Part shown: positions 35,169-42,906 of the stretch, piece after piece
How the letters are laid out: each line of letters begins with the position of its first letter
How positions within the stretch are numbered: the stretch's first letter is position 1
Assembly: GCA_033852075.1 (NCBI GenBank)
Contig: JAWSVC010000015.1
Span: forward strand, 62,001 to 126,000
DNA length: 64,000 nucleotides
Direction of reading: 5' to 3'
From: QZLE01 sp033852075
GTDB taxonomy: Bacteria > Pseudomonadota > Gammaproteobacteria > QZLD01
Made by a program: the position numbers and the translations under genes
The notes under the pieces: generated by a model
Databases searched by the model: none
Told to the model about the DNA's origin: nothing
What the model saw: only the letters and a program-made list of their open reading frames with translations

Positions 35169-36140
35169 CTAATAAGAACCAAGCATTTTTATGAATTCTA
35201 CGAACTTATCTTTTTCGAAGAACCCCCCCATCTCTTCTTTCATCATTAATACGGCATTGAATGGTTGTCGCGCATCAGAATATGAGCGCTTCGTAGTCAA
35301 GGCATCATATATATCAGCTATAAGGGCTATCTTAGCATTATCTGAGATCATACAACCTGATAGACCATCCGGATATCCTGTTCCATCAATCCTTTCGTGA
35401 TGATGCAGAATCACATCCAATGACGCACGAGATAAATAATCCTTCATCAAAAAATAGCCATAACGAGGATGTTTCTTTATCTCATCAAACTCTTCTGCTG
35501 TTAATTTTCCTGGCTTATTTAAGATGTCATGACTTATTTTTGTCTTTCCTATATCATGAAACATACACCCCATAGCAAATTCAATCAGTTCCTCTACAGG
35601 CCCATCAACAATCAGATTCCAAAGACCTATTCCAAAAACCGTTACATTTATACAATGGGTAAATGTATAGTAATCGTGGGTTCCAAGAGCTAACAGCGAT
35701 GGTATAGATGCATCACTTTGCAAAGCAAAATCAATAATATTACAGCATATTTTTCTAGTGCGATTAATATTTTCACCACTTCTTGGATCGGCAAAAACAT
35801 CCTCCATAACATTGGAAGCACACTCATAAATAAGCTTTGATTTATCCTCAACAGAGGTATCATCAGATTGGATAGCATCGCTAATAGAAGACTCCAGAAC
35901 TTTTTGCAACTGTCTGTAGCAATGATCCTTGATTAATACATCTTTTCCTTGATATTCGCGTAGCATCTTGATCAAGTGATCGAATGCAGTATCAGGTTCT
36001 GCAAGTTGCTCTTGTTTTACAAAATTTCCGGTTTCATCTACCCTGGAAGAAAACACATCAATACCAACCACACCTCCGCCCCCGAGGTATAGAAAAAGCT
36101 CTTTAGGCACGCGCCTTAGTTTTTCTTCCAAATTTTCCAT
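35169..36140 (-). CDS. HD-GYP domain c-di-GMP phosphodiesterase
   Basis: A 323-residue cytoplasmic protein. Residues about 145-310 form an HD-GYP domain: GCMFHDIGKTKISHDILNKPG holds the HD at 195-196, and HHHERIDGTGYPDGL holds the GYP at about 255-257. ALIADIYDALTTKRSY follows. All metal-binding and GYP residues appear intact, so it is likely active, turning c-di-GMP into pGpG or GMP. The N-terminal 140 residues lack a familiar sensor domain. The gene is single. Confidence 0.92.
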   Translation of the reverse strand: MENLEEKLRRVPKELFLYLGGGGVVGIDVFSSRVDETGNFVKQEQLAEPDTAFDHLIKMLREYQGKDVLIKDHCYRQLQKVLESSISDAIQSDDTSVEDKSKLIYECASNVMEDVFADPRSGENINRTRKICCNIIDFALQSDASIPSLLALGTHDYYTFTHCINVTVFGIGLWNLIVDGPVEELIEFAMGCMFHDIGKTKISHDILNKPGKLTAEEFDEIKKHPRYGYFLMKDYLSRASLDVILHHHERIDGTGYPDGLSGCMISDNAKIALIADIYDALTTKRSYSDARQPFNAVLMMKEEMGGFFEKDKFVEFIKMLGSY

Positions 36141-36206
36141 ATAATTATTATTAGATTTATAACATTTATATTATGGATGATAAAAATTACTTTTAAAGGA
36201 TATCGC

Positions 36207-36773
36207 TCACGCTAATTTTGAGAGTTTCCTCAAAATTTTAGCAGTTGCCCCCCATATATAATGAGATTCATGCTTAATTTCCAAGAATCTATGATTACGC
36301 CCCAGATAAAAAATCTTTTGTGCTACATAATTCTCCGCATTTTTCAAATGAGAAAAAGAGATTTCGAATGCCAATTCTACTTCATCATGCTGGAGTTTTA
36401 ACTTATAGTCTGGCTCTATTTCACCGACCACAGGTATTAGAAAAAAACCAGTTGGCACTTTAATAGGCTTCATCATTCCATGAATTTTAATTTTATCCTT
36501 TTCTATACCCAACTCTTCCATACACTCACGCATTGCTGTTTCAGCAGGTGAAAAATCTACTGAATCAACTTTACCACCAGGAAAACAAACTTGTCCTGGA
36601 TGATGCTGCAAATTCTCATTTCGCTTAGTTAGCAAAATATTTACAGTATCATTACGCCGTACTAGCGGTATTAACACCGCAGAAGGCCGATATTTTTCAT
36701 GAGGAAACTCAGGAAATACATCTGCAGGTACTAATTTATCCGCTAAAACTTTTAATAACCTGTCAAACTCCAT
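36207..36773 (-). CDS. Nudix hydrolase, CoA pyrophosphatase type (NudL)
   Basis: A 188-residue Nudix enzyme of the CoA diphosphatase group. PSAVLIPLVRRNDTVNILLTKR, HPGQVCFPGGKVD and the Nudix helix AETAMRECMEELGI are present, with the extra residues between GGK and the helix typical of NudL. It probably splits CoA and its derivatives to 3',5'-ADP and phosphopantetheine. It is divergent from rluE. Confidence 0.9.
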   Translation of the reverse strand: MEFDRLLKVLADKLVPADVFPEFPHEKYRPSAVLIPLVRRNDTVNILLTKRNENLQHHPGQVCFPGGKVDSVDFSPAETAMRECMEELGIEKDKIKIHGMMKPIKVPTGFFLIPVVGEIEPDYKLKLQHDEVELAFEISFSHLKNAENYVAQKIFYLGRNHRFLEIKHESHYIWGATAKILRKLSKLA

Positions 36774-36809
36774 ACAATATTTGATCCTAAAGTTGCATTT
36801 TCTTTTATT

Positions 36810-37355
36810 ATGGCAAAAATAATTCTGTTTAATAAACCCTTTAATACATTAACTCAATTTACTGATAACGAAGGGCGAGATACCTTAGCTAACTATATTA
36901 ATATACCAAAGGTATATGCAGCTGGTCGTTTAGATAAAGATAGCGAGGGATTGTTAATACTAACCGACGATGGCAAATTACAACACAAAATCTCTCATCC
37001 AAAACATAAGGAATGGAAAACCTATTGGGTTCAAGTAGACGGACAAATTACTGTTGATGCTATTAATAGTCTAAAACGAGGGTTAATACTAAAAGATGGC
37101 AAAACAAAACCAGCCAAATGCAGAATTATCGAAGAACCGGATAACTTATGGACTCGCAATCCACCAATTCGTTATAGAGCTAATATCCCTACCAGCTGGA
37201 TCGAGCTTTCAATACACGAAGGCAAAAACAGACAGGTAAGAAGAATGACTGCAACTGTAGGTTTTCCAACTTTAAGGCTTATTCGCTATTCCATTGGCAA
37301 ATGGACATTAGATGGGATTCTATCTGGAGAATATAAGATTATTAATACAGATTAG
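36810..37355 (+). CDS. rluE: 23S rRNA pseudouridine(2457) synthase RluE
   Basis: An RsuA-family pseudouridine synthase. The catalytic Asp is in AAGRLDKDSEGLLILTDDG, and EGKNRQVRRMTATVGFPTLRLIR is the family's C-terminal motif. The N-terminus opens KIILFNKPFNTLTQF with no S4 domain, as in RluE. The 181-residue length fits. The gene lies upstream of qmcA with a 90-base gap. Confidence 0.93.
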   Translation: MAKIILFNKPFNTLTQFTDNEGRDTLANYINIPKVYAAGRLDKDSEGLLILTDDGKLQHKISHPKHKEWKTYWVQVDGQITVDAINSLKRGLILKDGKTKPAKCRIIEEPDNLWTRNPPIRYRANIPTSWIELSIHEGKNRQVRRMTATVGFPTLRLIRYSIGKWTLDGILSGEYKIINTD

Positions 37356-37444
37356 TAGTTATTAAATATGTCATTTCATGTCGACTAATTAGTGGTATTG
37401 ATATAAATTTATAACATTGGAATTGGGGATTTAAAGGAGAAAAC

Positions 37445-38362
37445 ATGTCCGGTTTTGGTATATTTGTCATAGTTGTCGCCGTTTTGGCTATCGTTCTGGT
37501 TGTTATGGCCATAAGAACTGTTCCGCAAGGAAACGAATACACAGTTGAAAGATGGGGGCGCTACATAAAAACACTTACCCCGGGAATGCATTTTATTATC
37601 CCGGTAATGGATAGAATTGGCACCAAGATGAATATGATGGAACAAGTACTGGATATTCCATCACAAGAAGTTATCAGTAGAGATAACGCAATGGTACAAG
37701 TAGACGGCGTAGCATTCTTTCAAGTTGTTGATGCACCACGTGCTGCTTATGAGGTTAGAAATCTGGTTCATGCCATTCGCAACCTTACCATGACTAACCT
37801 CAGAACGGTTCTTGGTTCACTCGATCTAGATGAAATGCTTTCACAAAGAGATCAAATCAACACCCAGCTACTACATGTTGTAGACGAAGCAACGAATCCT
37901 TGGGGAGTCAAAGTTACCCGTATCGAGATCAAAGACATTTCACCACCAGTTGACCTAGTCGATGCTATGGCGCGCCAAATGAAGGCGGAGCGTGAAAAGC
38001 GTGCCCAGATCCTTGAGGCAGAAGGTAAAAGACAAGCCGCTATTCTTGAAGCTGAAGGCGAAAAACAATCAGTTATTTTGGAAGCTGAAGGTGTAAAAGA
38101 AGCAAAATACCGCGAAGCTGAAGCAAGAGAAAGGATTGCTGAAGCTGAGGCCAAAGCAACACAGATGGTTTCCAAGGCAATTGCTGAAGGCAATGTAAAT
38201 GCAATTAACTACTTTGTTGCGCAGAAATATATTGATGCTTTAGGTCAGGTAGCTACTTCACCAAACCAAAAGCTTATTATGATGCCTCTTGATGCAGCTG
38301 CACCAATTGGTTCAATTGCAGGAATCTCGGAGATAATTAAAGATACCTTTGCAAAACAATAA
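37445..38362 (+). CDS. qmcA: SPFH/stomatin-family protein QmcA
   Basis: An inner-membrane stomatin-like scaffold protein. An N-terminal transmembrane helix (about 5-24) is followed by the SPFH domain with TVPQGNEYTVERWGRYIKTL and RIEIKDISPPVDLVDAMARQ. A long Ala/Glu coiled coil with repeated LEAEG units (about 180-225) and a C-terminal domain complete it. In E. coli qmcA is next to the NfeD-family gene ybbK; here nfeD follows but is separated by 307 bases containing a MITE-like insertion. Confidence 0.94.
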   Translation: MSGFGIFVIVVAVLAIVLVVMAIRTVPQGNEYTVERWGRYIKTLTPGMHFIIPVMDRIGTKMNMMEQVLDIPSQEVISRDNAMVQVDGVAFFQVVDAPRAAYEVRNLVHAIRNLTMTNLRTVLGSLDLDEMLSQRDQINTQLLHVVDEATNPWGVKVTRIEIKDISPPVDLVDAMARQMKAEREKRAQILEAEGKRQAAILEAEGEKQSVILEAEGVKEAKYREAEARERIAEAEAKATQMVSKAIAEGNVNAINYFVAQKYIDALGQVATSPNQKLIMMPLDAAAPIGSIAGISEIIKDTFAKQ

Positions 38363-38403
38363 GCACTTATTTCGGAATCCATAGTCTATTAGATATGGAT
38401 TCC

Positions 38404-38413
38404 AATTTGTACG
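38404..38413. repeat. Left target-site duplication AATTTGTACG
   Basis: A 10-bp sequence repeated exactly at 38618-38627 and abutting the outer ends of the inverted-repeat element between them. This is the expected footprint of a transposition event. Confidence 0.8.
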
Positions 38414-38617
38414 CACTGCTGTCCGGGTAAAATATTGCGAACCTTAGGAAAGCAATGTTGAGCAAGGTTCTGGAATGAAGCTGGTGATTTTAGACTTAAA
38501 TTTTTCAAGCTCCCTGAGCGTAGCCGAAGGGTCAAGAAAAATTTAATAGAATCAATGAGACTTCGGCTACGCTCAGCCATCTTGATTCTATTAAATTACT
38601 TTCCCCGGACAGCAGTG
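38414..38617. mobile_element. 204-bp MITE-like element with 14-bp perfect terminal inverted repeats
   Basis: The ends are CACTGCTGTCCGGG (38414-38427) and its perfect complement (38604-38617), flanked by a 10-bp direct repeat on both sides. Inside are a 15-bp perfect inverted repeat beginning TGAGCGTAGCC (38515-38529 with 38561-38575) and a 16-bp one beginning AATTTAATAG (38540-38555 with 38582-38597). There is no open frame. Terminal repeats plus target duplication define a non-autonomous transposon that inserted between qmcA and nfeD. A 10-bp duplication would be compatible with an IS4-type transposase acting in trans, which is inference. Confidence 0.85.
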
Positions 38618-38627
38618 AATTTGTACG
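38618..38627. repeat. Right target-site duplication AATTTGTACG
   Basis: Exact copy of 38404-38413, directly abutting the right terminal inverted repeat. Confidence 0.8.
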
Positions 38628-38669
38628 GAAATGACAAAAGCTTTTTAACTTAATATACAGGAATACAAA

Positions 38670-39122
38670 ATGGGTGATTTTTTTACAACCATTAACCACT
38701 GGCACTGGCTGATACTTGCCGTTGTGCTGATTATACTTGAAATCTTTGTTTCCGGCTTTGTGCTTTTCTGGCTTGGTGTTTCTGCAGCCATAGTTGGTAT
38801 TATCCTAGCAATTTCTCCAGGAATAGAATGGGAAACTCAAACCATATTATTTTCTATATTTTCTGTAGTAAGCATTGTTATTTGGTTTAAATATGGAAAA
38901 AAACGCGGCATTGAAAATTCAGACCGTCCTACCCTGAACAAACGTGGCGAACAATATGTAGGAAGGGTTTTTACATTAACTGAACCAATAACTGATGGAG
39001 TTGGAAAGATTCGCGTCGATGACTCATCGTGGCGTATTACAGGTGAAGATGCGAACATTGGTGACAAAGTAAAAGTGGTTGGTATTGAATCAACTACCTT
39101 AAATGTTGAAAAGATCGAATAA
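38670..39122 (+). CDS. NfeD family membrane protein
   Basis: A 150-residue NfeD1b-type protein: two or three membrane helices (about 12-70, including LILEIFVSGFVLFWLGVSAA) and a C-terminal OB-fold (about 90-150, GRVFTLTEPITDGVGKIRVD, WRITGEDANIGDKVKVVGIE). NfeD proteins pair with SPFH proteins such as QmcA and probably help build membrane microdomains. The pairing with qmcA is retained despite the inserted element between them. Confidence 0.92.
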   Translation: MGDFFTTINHWHWLILAVVLIILEIFVSGFVLFWLGVSAAIVGIILAISPGIEWETQTILFSIFSVVSIVIWFKYGKKRGIENSDRPTLNKRGEQYVGRVFTLTEPITDGVGKIRVDDSSWRITGEDANIGDKVKVVGIESTTLNVEKIE

Positions 39123-39294
39123 CCTATAAAATCCCCCTTGTGTTTGTGACTGGGTTCATAAATAAAAACGAATTACACCTTTAAATATTAGTGTTTGCTT
39201 ATATGCGTGACATGCATCTCATTATGCCGCACTCTTTATATGTATAAATAAACATAACAAGATTGTTAAATATTTTATTTATAAGGTGTGTGCT

Positions 39295-40005
39295 ATGAAA
39301 ACTAAATTTATTACAACTATTAAAGTTATTTTTGCTTGCATTACTTTACTTATTTCAATTTCTTCATTTGCTGAAGAATGTAAAGATTCAGTTGTGCTTG
39401 TTCATGGAAACACAGGAAAACCATCGGATTGGGATAATACATATCAAGAACTCATAAACCAAGGCTATTATGAAGATGAAATCTTCACTCCTGACTGGGG
39501 AAGCAAATACTGCCCTTCTTGTAATAATCACTATGGTTCAGAAGAATACCCTGTTCGTGATGCAATCGAAGCTGCCATAAATACTTCATGCACCGGTAAA
39601 ATAGATGTAATAAGTCACTCAATGGGCGTAACCCTTTCCGCGCAACAGATTCTTAAACTTGGAGCTGCAGATAAAGTTGACACATTTGTAGGAATTGCTG
39701 GTGCCTGGAAAGGGTTATGGTCTTGCGGAGTTTATCCATTCAACGTTTGGAGCTCAACTTGTGGCTCTTACGGCCTTTCAATCGGAAGCCCTCTTCTTGA
39801 TTCACTTGAAGAACAACAAATTGCAGAAAAAGTTTATTCCATAAAAAGTTATATGGATGAAATAGTTTGCGGCACTGGCTATTGCGTTGTAGATGGAAAG
39901 CATAGCAGCCAAATAGATAATGAAATTGATAGCATAACTTATTTATATGGCCACTTTGGACTTCAACTATACACAGCAGACAAACAAATTGAGCTAATCA
40001 AATAA
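39295..40005 (+). CDS. Secreted lipase/esterase, alpha/beta-hydrolase (lipase class 2-like)
   Basis: An exported hydrolase of about 237 residues. The signal peptide ends at about SSFA. The mature part has an oxyanion-region motif VVLVHGNTGKPSDWD, the nucleophile elbow SHSMG (Ser at about residue 109) and a likely catalytic His in VDGKHSSQ or YLYGHFG. Six or more cysteines suggest disulfides, consistent with periplasmic or extracellular work. The frame opens at a GTG at 39286; ATG 39295 gives a normal signal peptide. It is monocistronic with its own terminator. Substrate unknown. Confidence 0.83.
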   Translation: MKTKFITTIKVIFACITLLISISSFAEECKDSVVLVHGNTGKPSDWDNTYQELINQGYYEDEIFTPDWGSKYCPSCNNHYGSEEYPVRDAIEAAINTSCTGKIDVISHSMGVTLSAQQILKLGAADKVDTFVGIAGAWKGLWSCGVYPFNVWSSTCGSYGLSIGSPLLDSLEEQQIAEKVYSIKSYMDEIVCGTGYCVVDGKHSSQIDNEIDSITYLYGHFGLQLYTADKQIELIK

Positions 40006-40049
40006 CCTTACTCTTCAACCACCACACGACTCATTAATATGAGTAATTT

Positions 40050-40074
40050 GGGCAGCATCAGCTGCCCTTTTTTT
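40050..40074 (+). terminator. Rho-independent terminator of the lipase gene
   Basis: A 7-bp GGGCAGC-ATCA-GCTGCCC hairpin followed by seven T, 45 bases beyond the lipase stop codon. Confidence 0.92.
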
Positions 40075-40357
40075 ATCCCTGCCTATATAATTAATTGATT
40101 ATATTGTGATAAAAATCGCAGCTTGGAAAACATATATATGTAAAATCATATATAGTTCTGATGTTATATATATTCCGATGATCTTATAGATTTATATTTA
40201 TATCGAGATAAACACATCAAAACTAATTGTAAAACACATTAATCGTGTTTTTTGATATTGTGCTGAGCTACATACACACCACACCACACCCAAAAGTACA
40301 ATATTGATTACAAACTTAGCATTAAAGTGTTTAGCAACCTAACCCGACTATCCGGGA

Positions 40358-40387
40358 AAAAAGGGCAGCAAATTTGCTGCCCTTTTT
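40358..40387 (-). terminator. Rho-independent terminator of the small secreted-protein gene
   Basis: A long hairpin (AAAAAGGGCAGCAAA with its complement) immediately beyond the minus-strand stop at 40389, with T-runs on both strands. Its GGGCAGC core matches the terminator at 40050, although the loops differ. Confidence 0.9.
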
Positions 40388-40388
40388 A

Positions 40389-40697
40389 TTATCTTGAATA
40401 GCAAACCTCACCTTGACCTGCAGAAATATTTAAGATGACATGCTGTGTTCCATTTGGAATAGGAAGTTTAAATCCATTTGATGGAGAGCCGGAATAAACA
40501 ACATTACCTTTTTTATTCAGTTCCACACTTACTGCAAATGTTTTAGTTAATTTACGAACTTTGGTAAGCGTAAGACTCCCCCCCTTACCATACCAACTAA
40601 TATTAACTCCACGTTTTTGAGTAATACAATTACCTGCATAAGCAATATTAATGGTAAAGATAGATATAATGGCTATTAATATTGAAAATTTCTTCAT
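40389..40697 (-). CDS. Small secreted protein of unknown function
   Basis: A 102-residue protein with a clear signal peptide (MKKFSILIAIISIFTINIAYAG, cleavage after about residue 22) and a short mature part of beta character (VNISWYGKGGSLTLTKVRKL, GTQHVILNISAGQGEVCY). Two mature cysteines near the ends could form one disulfide. I do not recognise the family. It is convergent with the lipase gene and monocistronic. Confidence 0.75.
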   Translation of the reverse strand: MKKFSILIAIISIFTINIAYAGNCITQKRGVNISWYGKGGSLTLTKVRKLTKTFAVSVELNKKGNVVYSGSPSNGFKLPIPNGTQHVILNISAGQGEVCYSR

Positions 40698-40781
40698 ATG
40701 ACCTTCCTTTGGACTATATTATCTAAGACTACTATAATCAGAATAGCACACATTACTGAATGCTGGTCACAAACAGAAAGA

Positions 40782-41372
40782 TTAAATGATTTTTGACAAA
40801 TTTAGTTCCAACCATTGAAGTGCAATTATAGTCATAGCAGTCTGAATTCTTCCGGTTGCTATCATATTCACAGCATCAGAGCGCTTAATAACATGCACCT
40901 TAATATCTTCAGACTCTTCATCAAGCCCATAAACACCACCGATATCTGAAGCATCAACTATTGCCGCAAACAAAGATATCTTTTCCGTTGCTCCTCCTGG
41001 GCTACAAAAATATTCCATCATTGGAATAACTTTATCTAGCTTACAATTAGCCTCTTCAACAGCCTCTCGTTTTATTAGCTCTTCTAAAGACTCGTTTTCT
41101 TTATCGACAACACCAGCAATAGTTTCTAACTGCCAGGGACCAATATCCGAATTCAAAGCGCCAATTCTAAATTGCTCTACTAAAACCACAGAATCAAGAT
41201 CAGGATCGTATGGTAATACCGCAGCTGCATTACCGCGCTCGAAAACTTCCCGAACAACTTCGTCACTCATTCCGCCTTCAAATTTTTCATGGATTACGGT
41301 ATATCTATCAATTGCAAAAAAACCATTAAATAGACGCTCTTTATTCAGTATCTTGTAATCCATAGTTACCAT
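40782..41372 (-). CDS. nudF: ADP-ribose pyrophosphatase, NudF type
   Basis: A 196-residue Nudix hydrolase that splits ADP-ribose into AMP and ribose 5-phosphate. The N-terminal GFFAIDRYTVIHEKFEGG dimer strands, VVLVEQFRIGAL and a Nudix box from AGVVDKENESLEELI through KREAVEEANC fit NudF. The box has one more residue than the E. coli form between Gly and the first Glu. EYFCSPGGATEKISLFAA is the usual catalytic loop. It starts 2 bases after the rlmD stop, so the two are cotranscribed. Confidence 0.9.
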   Translation of the reverse strand: MVTMDYKILNKERLFNGFFAIDRYTVIHEKFEGGMSDEVVREVFERGNAAAVLPYDPDLDSVVLVEQFRIGALNSDIGPWQLETIAGVVDKENESLEELIKREAVEEANCKLDKVIPMMEYFCSPGGATEKISLFAAIVDASDIGGVYGLDEESEDIKVHVIKRSDAVNMIATGRIQTAMTIIALQWLELNLSKII

Positions 41373-41374
41373 TC

Positions 41375-42712
41375 CTATTCTTTATCAAAAACCGCAATTG
41401 ATTCAACATGTGCGGTATGAGGAAACATATCCATAACCCCGGCTTTTTTCATTTTATAACCATATTCATTAACCAGCATGCCAGCATCACGAGCTAAAGT
41501 GGCAGGATGACATGAAACATAAACAATCCTTTTAGGAGCAAACTTCATTATTTGCGGAATAACATCGATTGCTCCTGAGCGTGGAGGATCAATAAGTACT
41601 TTATCAGGAACAACCTCCATCCACGGCATTTGAGTTACATCCTGAGTAAGATCTGCAGTATAAAACTGCGCATTAGTTATACCATTACGCTCTGCATTTA
41701 TTTGGGCTCGCTCTACTAGTGATTGATCTCCCTCCACACCAATAATTTCTTTAACTCTTCTAGAAAGAGGCAATGTAAAATTACCTAGACCACAAAATAA
41801 ATCTAGTATTTTTTCGGTCCCATCCAGTTCTAAAAACTCAATCGCCCGATTGATCATCTTTTTATTAATTTCTACATTGATTTGAGTAAAATCATTTGGC
41901 TTAAAATAGAAGTCAATATTATGATCTGCCAGTTTATAACTTAATTCTGCATGATCTGGATACAACAAAGTAACTGTATCAGGCCCTTTGGGTTGGATGT
42001 AAATTTGAAACTCTTTTTCTTTCCCAAACTCAATAAGCTTGTTGATATCATCATCAGTTGGTGTTTCCAAAACCCTGAAAATCAAAGCCACAGCAGCATC
42101 ACCAACAGCAACTTCTATCTGTGGAATCTTATCTATTATTGAAGTGCTGGCAATAAGCGCACTAAGATCCATCAAAGAATCACCAACCTTTTCGTGCAAA
42201 ATTACGCAACTTTCCATAGGTGCAATAAAACTACTAAACTTCTCGCGAAAACCAACCAATACCCTTCCCTTCTTAGGTACATTTTTCACACCAAGTCTTG
42301 CTTTATGGCGATAACCCCAAACAGGTCCTGTTAGCGGTTCTAATATCTCTTCTGCTTTAACATTACCTATGTGTTCAAGGTTTTCCAGCAATACGTTTTG
42401 TTTAAATTTAATCTGCTCTTTGGATTCCATATGTTGTAAGTTACAACCACCACAAACACTAAAGAAATGACACTTTGGCTCAACTCTAAATTCTGATGCA
42501 CGCAATACCTCTTCAACCATACCTTCATCATAACGTCGATGAGTACGAGTATATTTAAAAGAAACCTCTTCACCAGGTAAGGCGCCATGAACAAATGCAG
42601 TTTTACCATCAATTCTTGCAACACCTCTACCTTCATGGCTAAGGGATTCTATTTCCACTTGTACTGGAGGAAGAGATAATTTCTTTTGGCGTCTTTTGCG
42701 TGATTTTCCCAT
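41375..42712 (-). CDS. rlmD: 23S rRNA (uracil(1939)-C(5))-methyltransferase RlmD
   Basis: It makes m5U1939 in 23S rRNA. A TRAM domain occupies about 15-75, then the [4Fe-4S] cysteines CHFFSVCGGC with a later Cys near CVILHE, then the SAM-dependent domain with DLFCGLGNFTLPLSR, DPPRSGAIDVIPQI and the nucleophile in VYVSCHPATLARD. The 445-residue length fits. It is divergent from the fusion regulator at 42907. Confidence 0.96.
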   Translation of the reverse strand: MGKSRKRRQKKLSLPPVQVEIESLSHEGRGVARIDGKTAFVHGALPGEEVSFKYTRTHRRYDEGMVEEVLRASEFRVEPKCHFFSVCGGCNLQHMESKEQIKFKQNVLLENLEHIGNVKAEEILEPLTGPVWGYRHKARLGVKNVPKKGRVLVGFREKFSSFIAPMESCVILHEKVGDSLMDLSALIASTSIIDKIPQIEVAVGDAAVALIFRVLETPTDDDINKLIEFGKEKEFQIYIQPKGPDTVTLLYPDHAELSYKLADHNIDFYFKPNDFTQINVEINKKMINRAIEFLELDGTEKILDLFCGLGNFTLPLSRRVKEIIGVEGDQSLVERAQINAERNGITNAQFYTADLTQDVTQMPWMEVVPDKVLIDPPRSGAIDVIPQIMKFAPKRIVYVSCHPATLARDAGMLVNEYGYKMKKAGVMDMFPHTAHVESIAVFDKE

Positions 42713-42825
42713 TTGAATACCGTTATTTAAGAGTTAAATAAAATCAATTATAAATTGGAGCGATATTATCCTAGATAATATCTAAATAAGCCAGTCAATT
42801 AAAAAACCATATTTAGCCACCACTA

Positions 42826-42846
42826 ATGACAACTATTAGTTGACGT
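42826..42846. promoter_or_regulatory. Candidate operator site 1 of the fusion regulator
   Basis: A 21-bp site beginning ATGACAACTAT contains the perfect palindrome CAACTA-T-TAGTTG (42830-42842). It overlaps the putative -35 box at 42840 and matches the site at 43949-43969 in 18 of 21 positions. Confidence 0.6.
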
Positions 42847-42869
42847 ATTTACCTATTATTAAATAAAAT
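42840..42869 (+). promoter_or_regulatory. Putative sigma-70 promoter of the fusion regulator
   Basis: TTGACG (-35, 42840-42845) and TAAAAT (-10, 42864-42869) are separated by 18 bases, giving transcription from about 42876, 30 bases before the ATG. The -35 box is buried in operator site 1. Confidence 0.55.
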
Positions 42870-42874
42870 GCTTT

Positions 42875-42884
42875 ATGACAACTA
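42875..42884. promoter_or_regulatory. Candidate half-operator (ATGACAACTA)
   Basis: A second copy of the 10-mer ATGACAACTA, at the expected transcription start of the regulator gene. The right half of the dyad is not conserved here. Confidence 0.45.
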
Positions 42885-42906
42885 ACTAATATTAAAATGA
42901 TAAACT

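Larger units (their letters stand above)
40006..40388. other. Gap between convergent secreted-protein genes
   Basis: 383 bases with no plausible gene. A terminator lies at each end (40050-40074 on plus, 40358-40387 serving minus). In between is AT-rich sequence with ATATAT-type palindromes near 40130-40160 and a short AAACAC / GTGTTT hairpin followed by six T (40232-40253), a possible end of a small plus-strand RNA. Confidence 0.5.

Noticed and set aside
36207..36773. Possible cluster function for the three Nudix genes (NudJ, NudL-type, NudF-type)
   Set aside because: They are far apart, in different operons and of different subfamilies; their presence in one window appears incidental.
37409..37645. 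Minus-strand frames overlapping the qmcA start
   Set aside because: They are shadows of the well-supported qmcA frame with no start signal and no protein-like composition.
38696..38725. TGGCAC followed by TTGC as a sigma-54 promoter
   Set aside because: The spacing is ten bases, not five, and it lies within the nfeD coding sequence.
40120..40165. ATATAT palindromes as a regulatory array
   Set aside because: They are short and low complexity in a generally AT-rich gap; no spacing pattern supports a protein-binding array.
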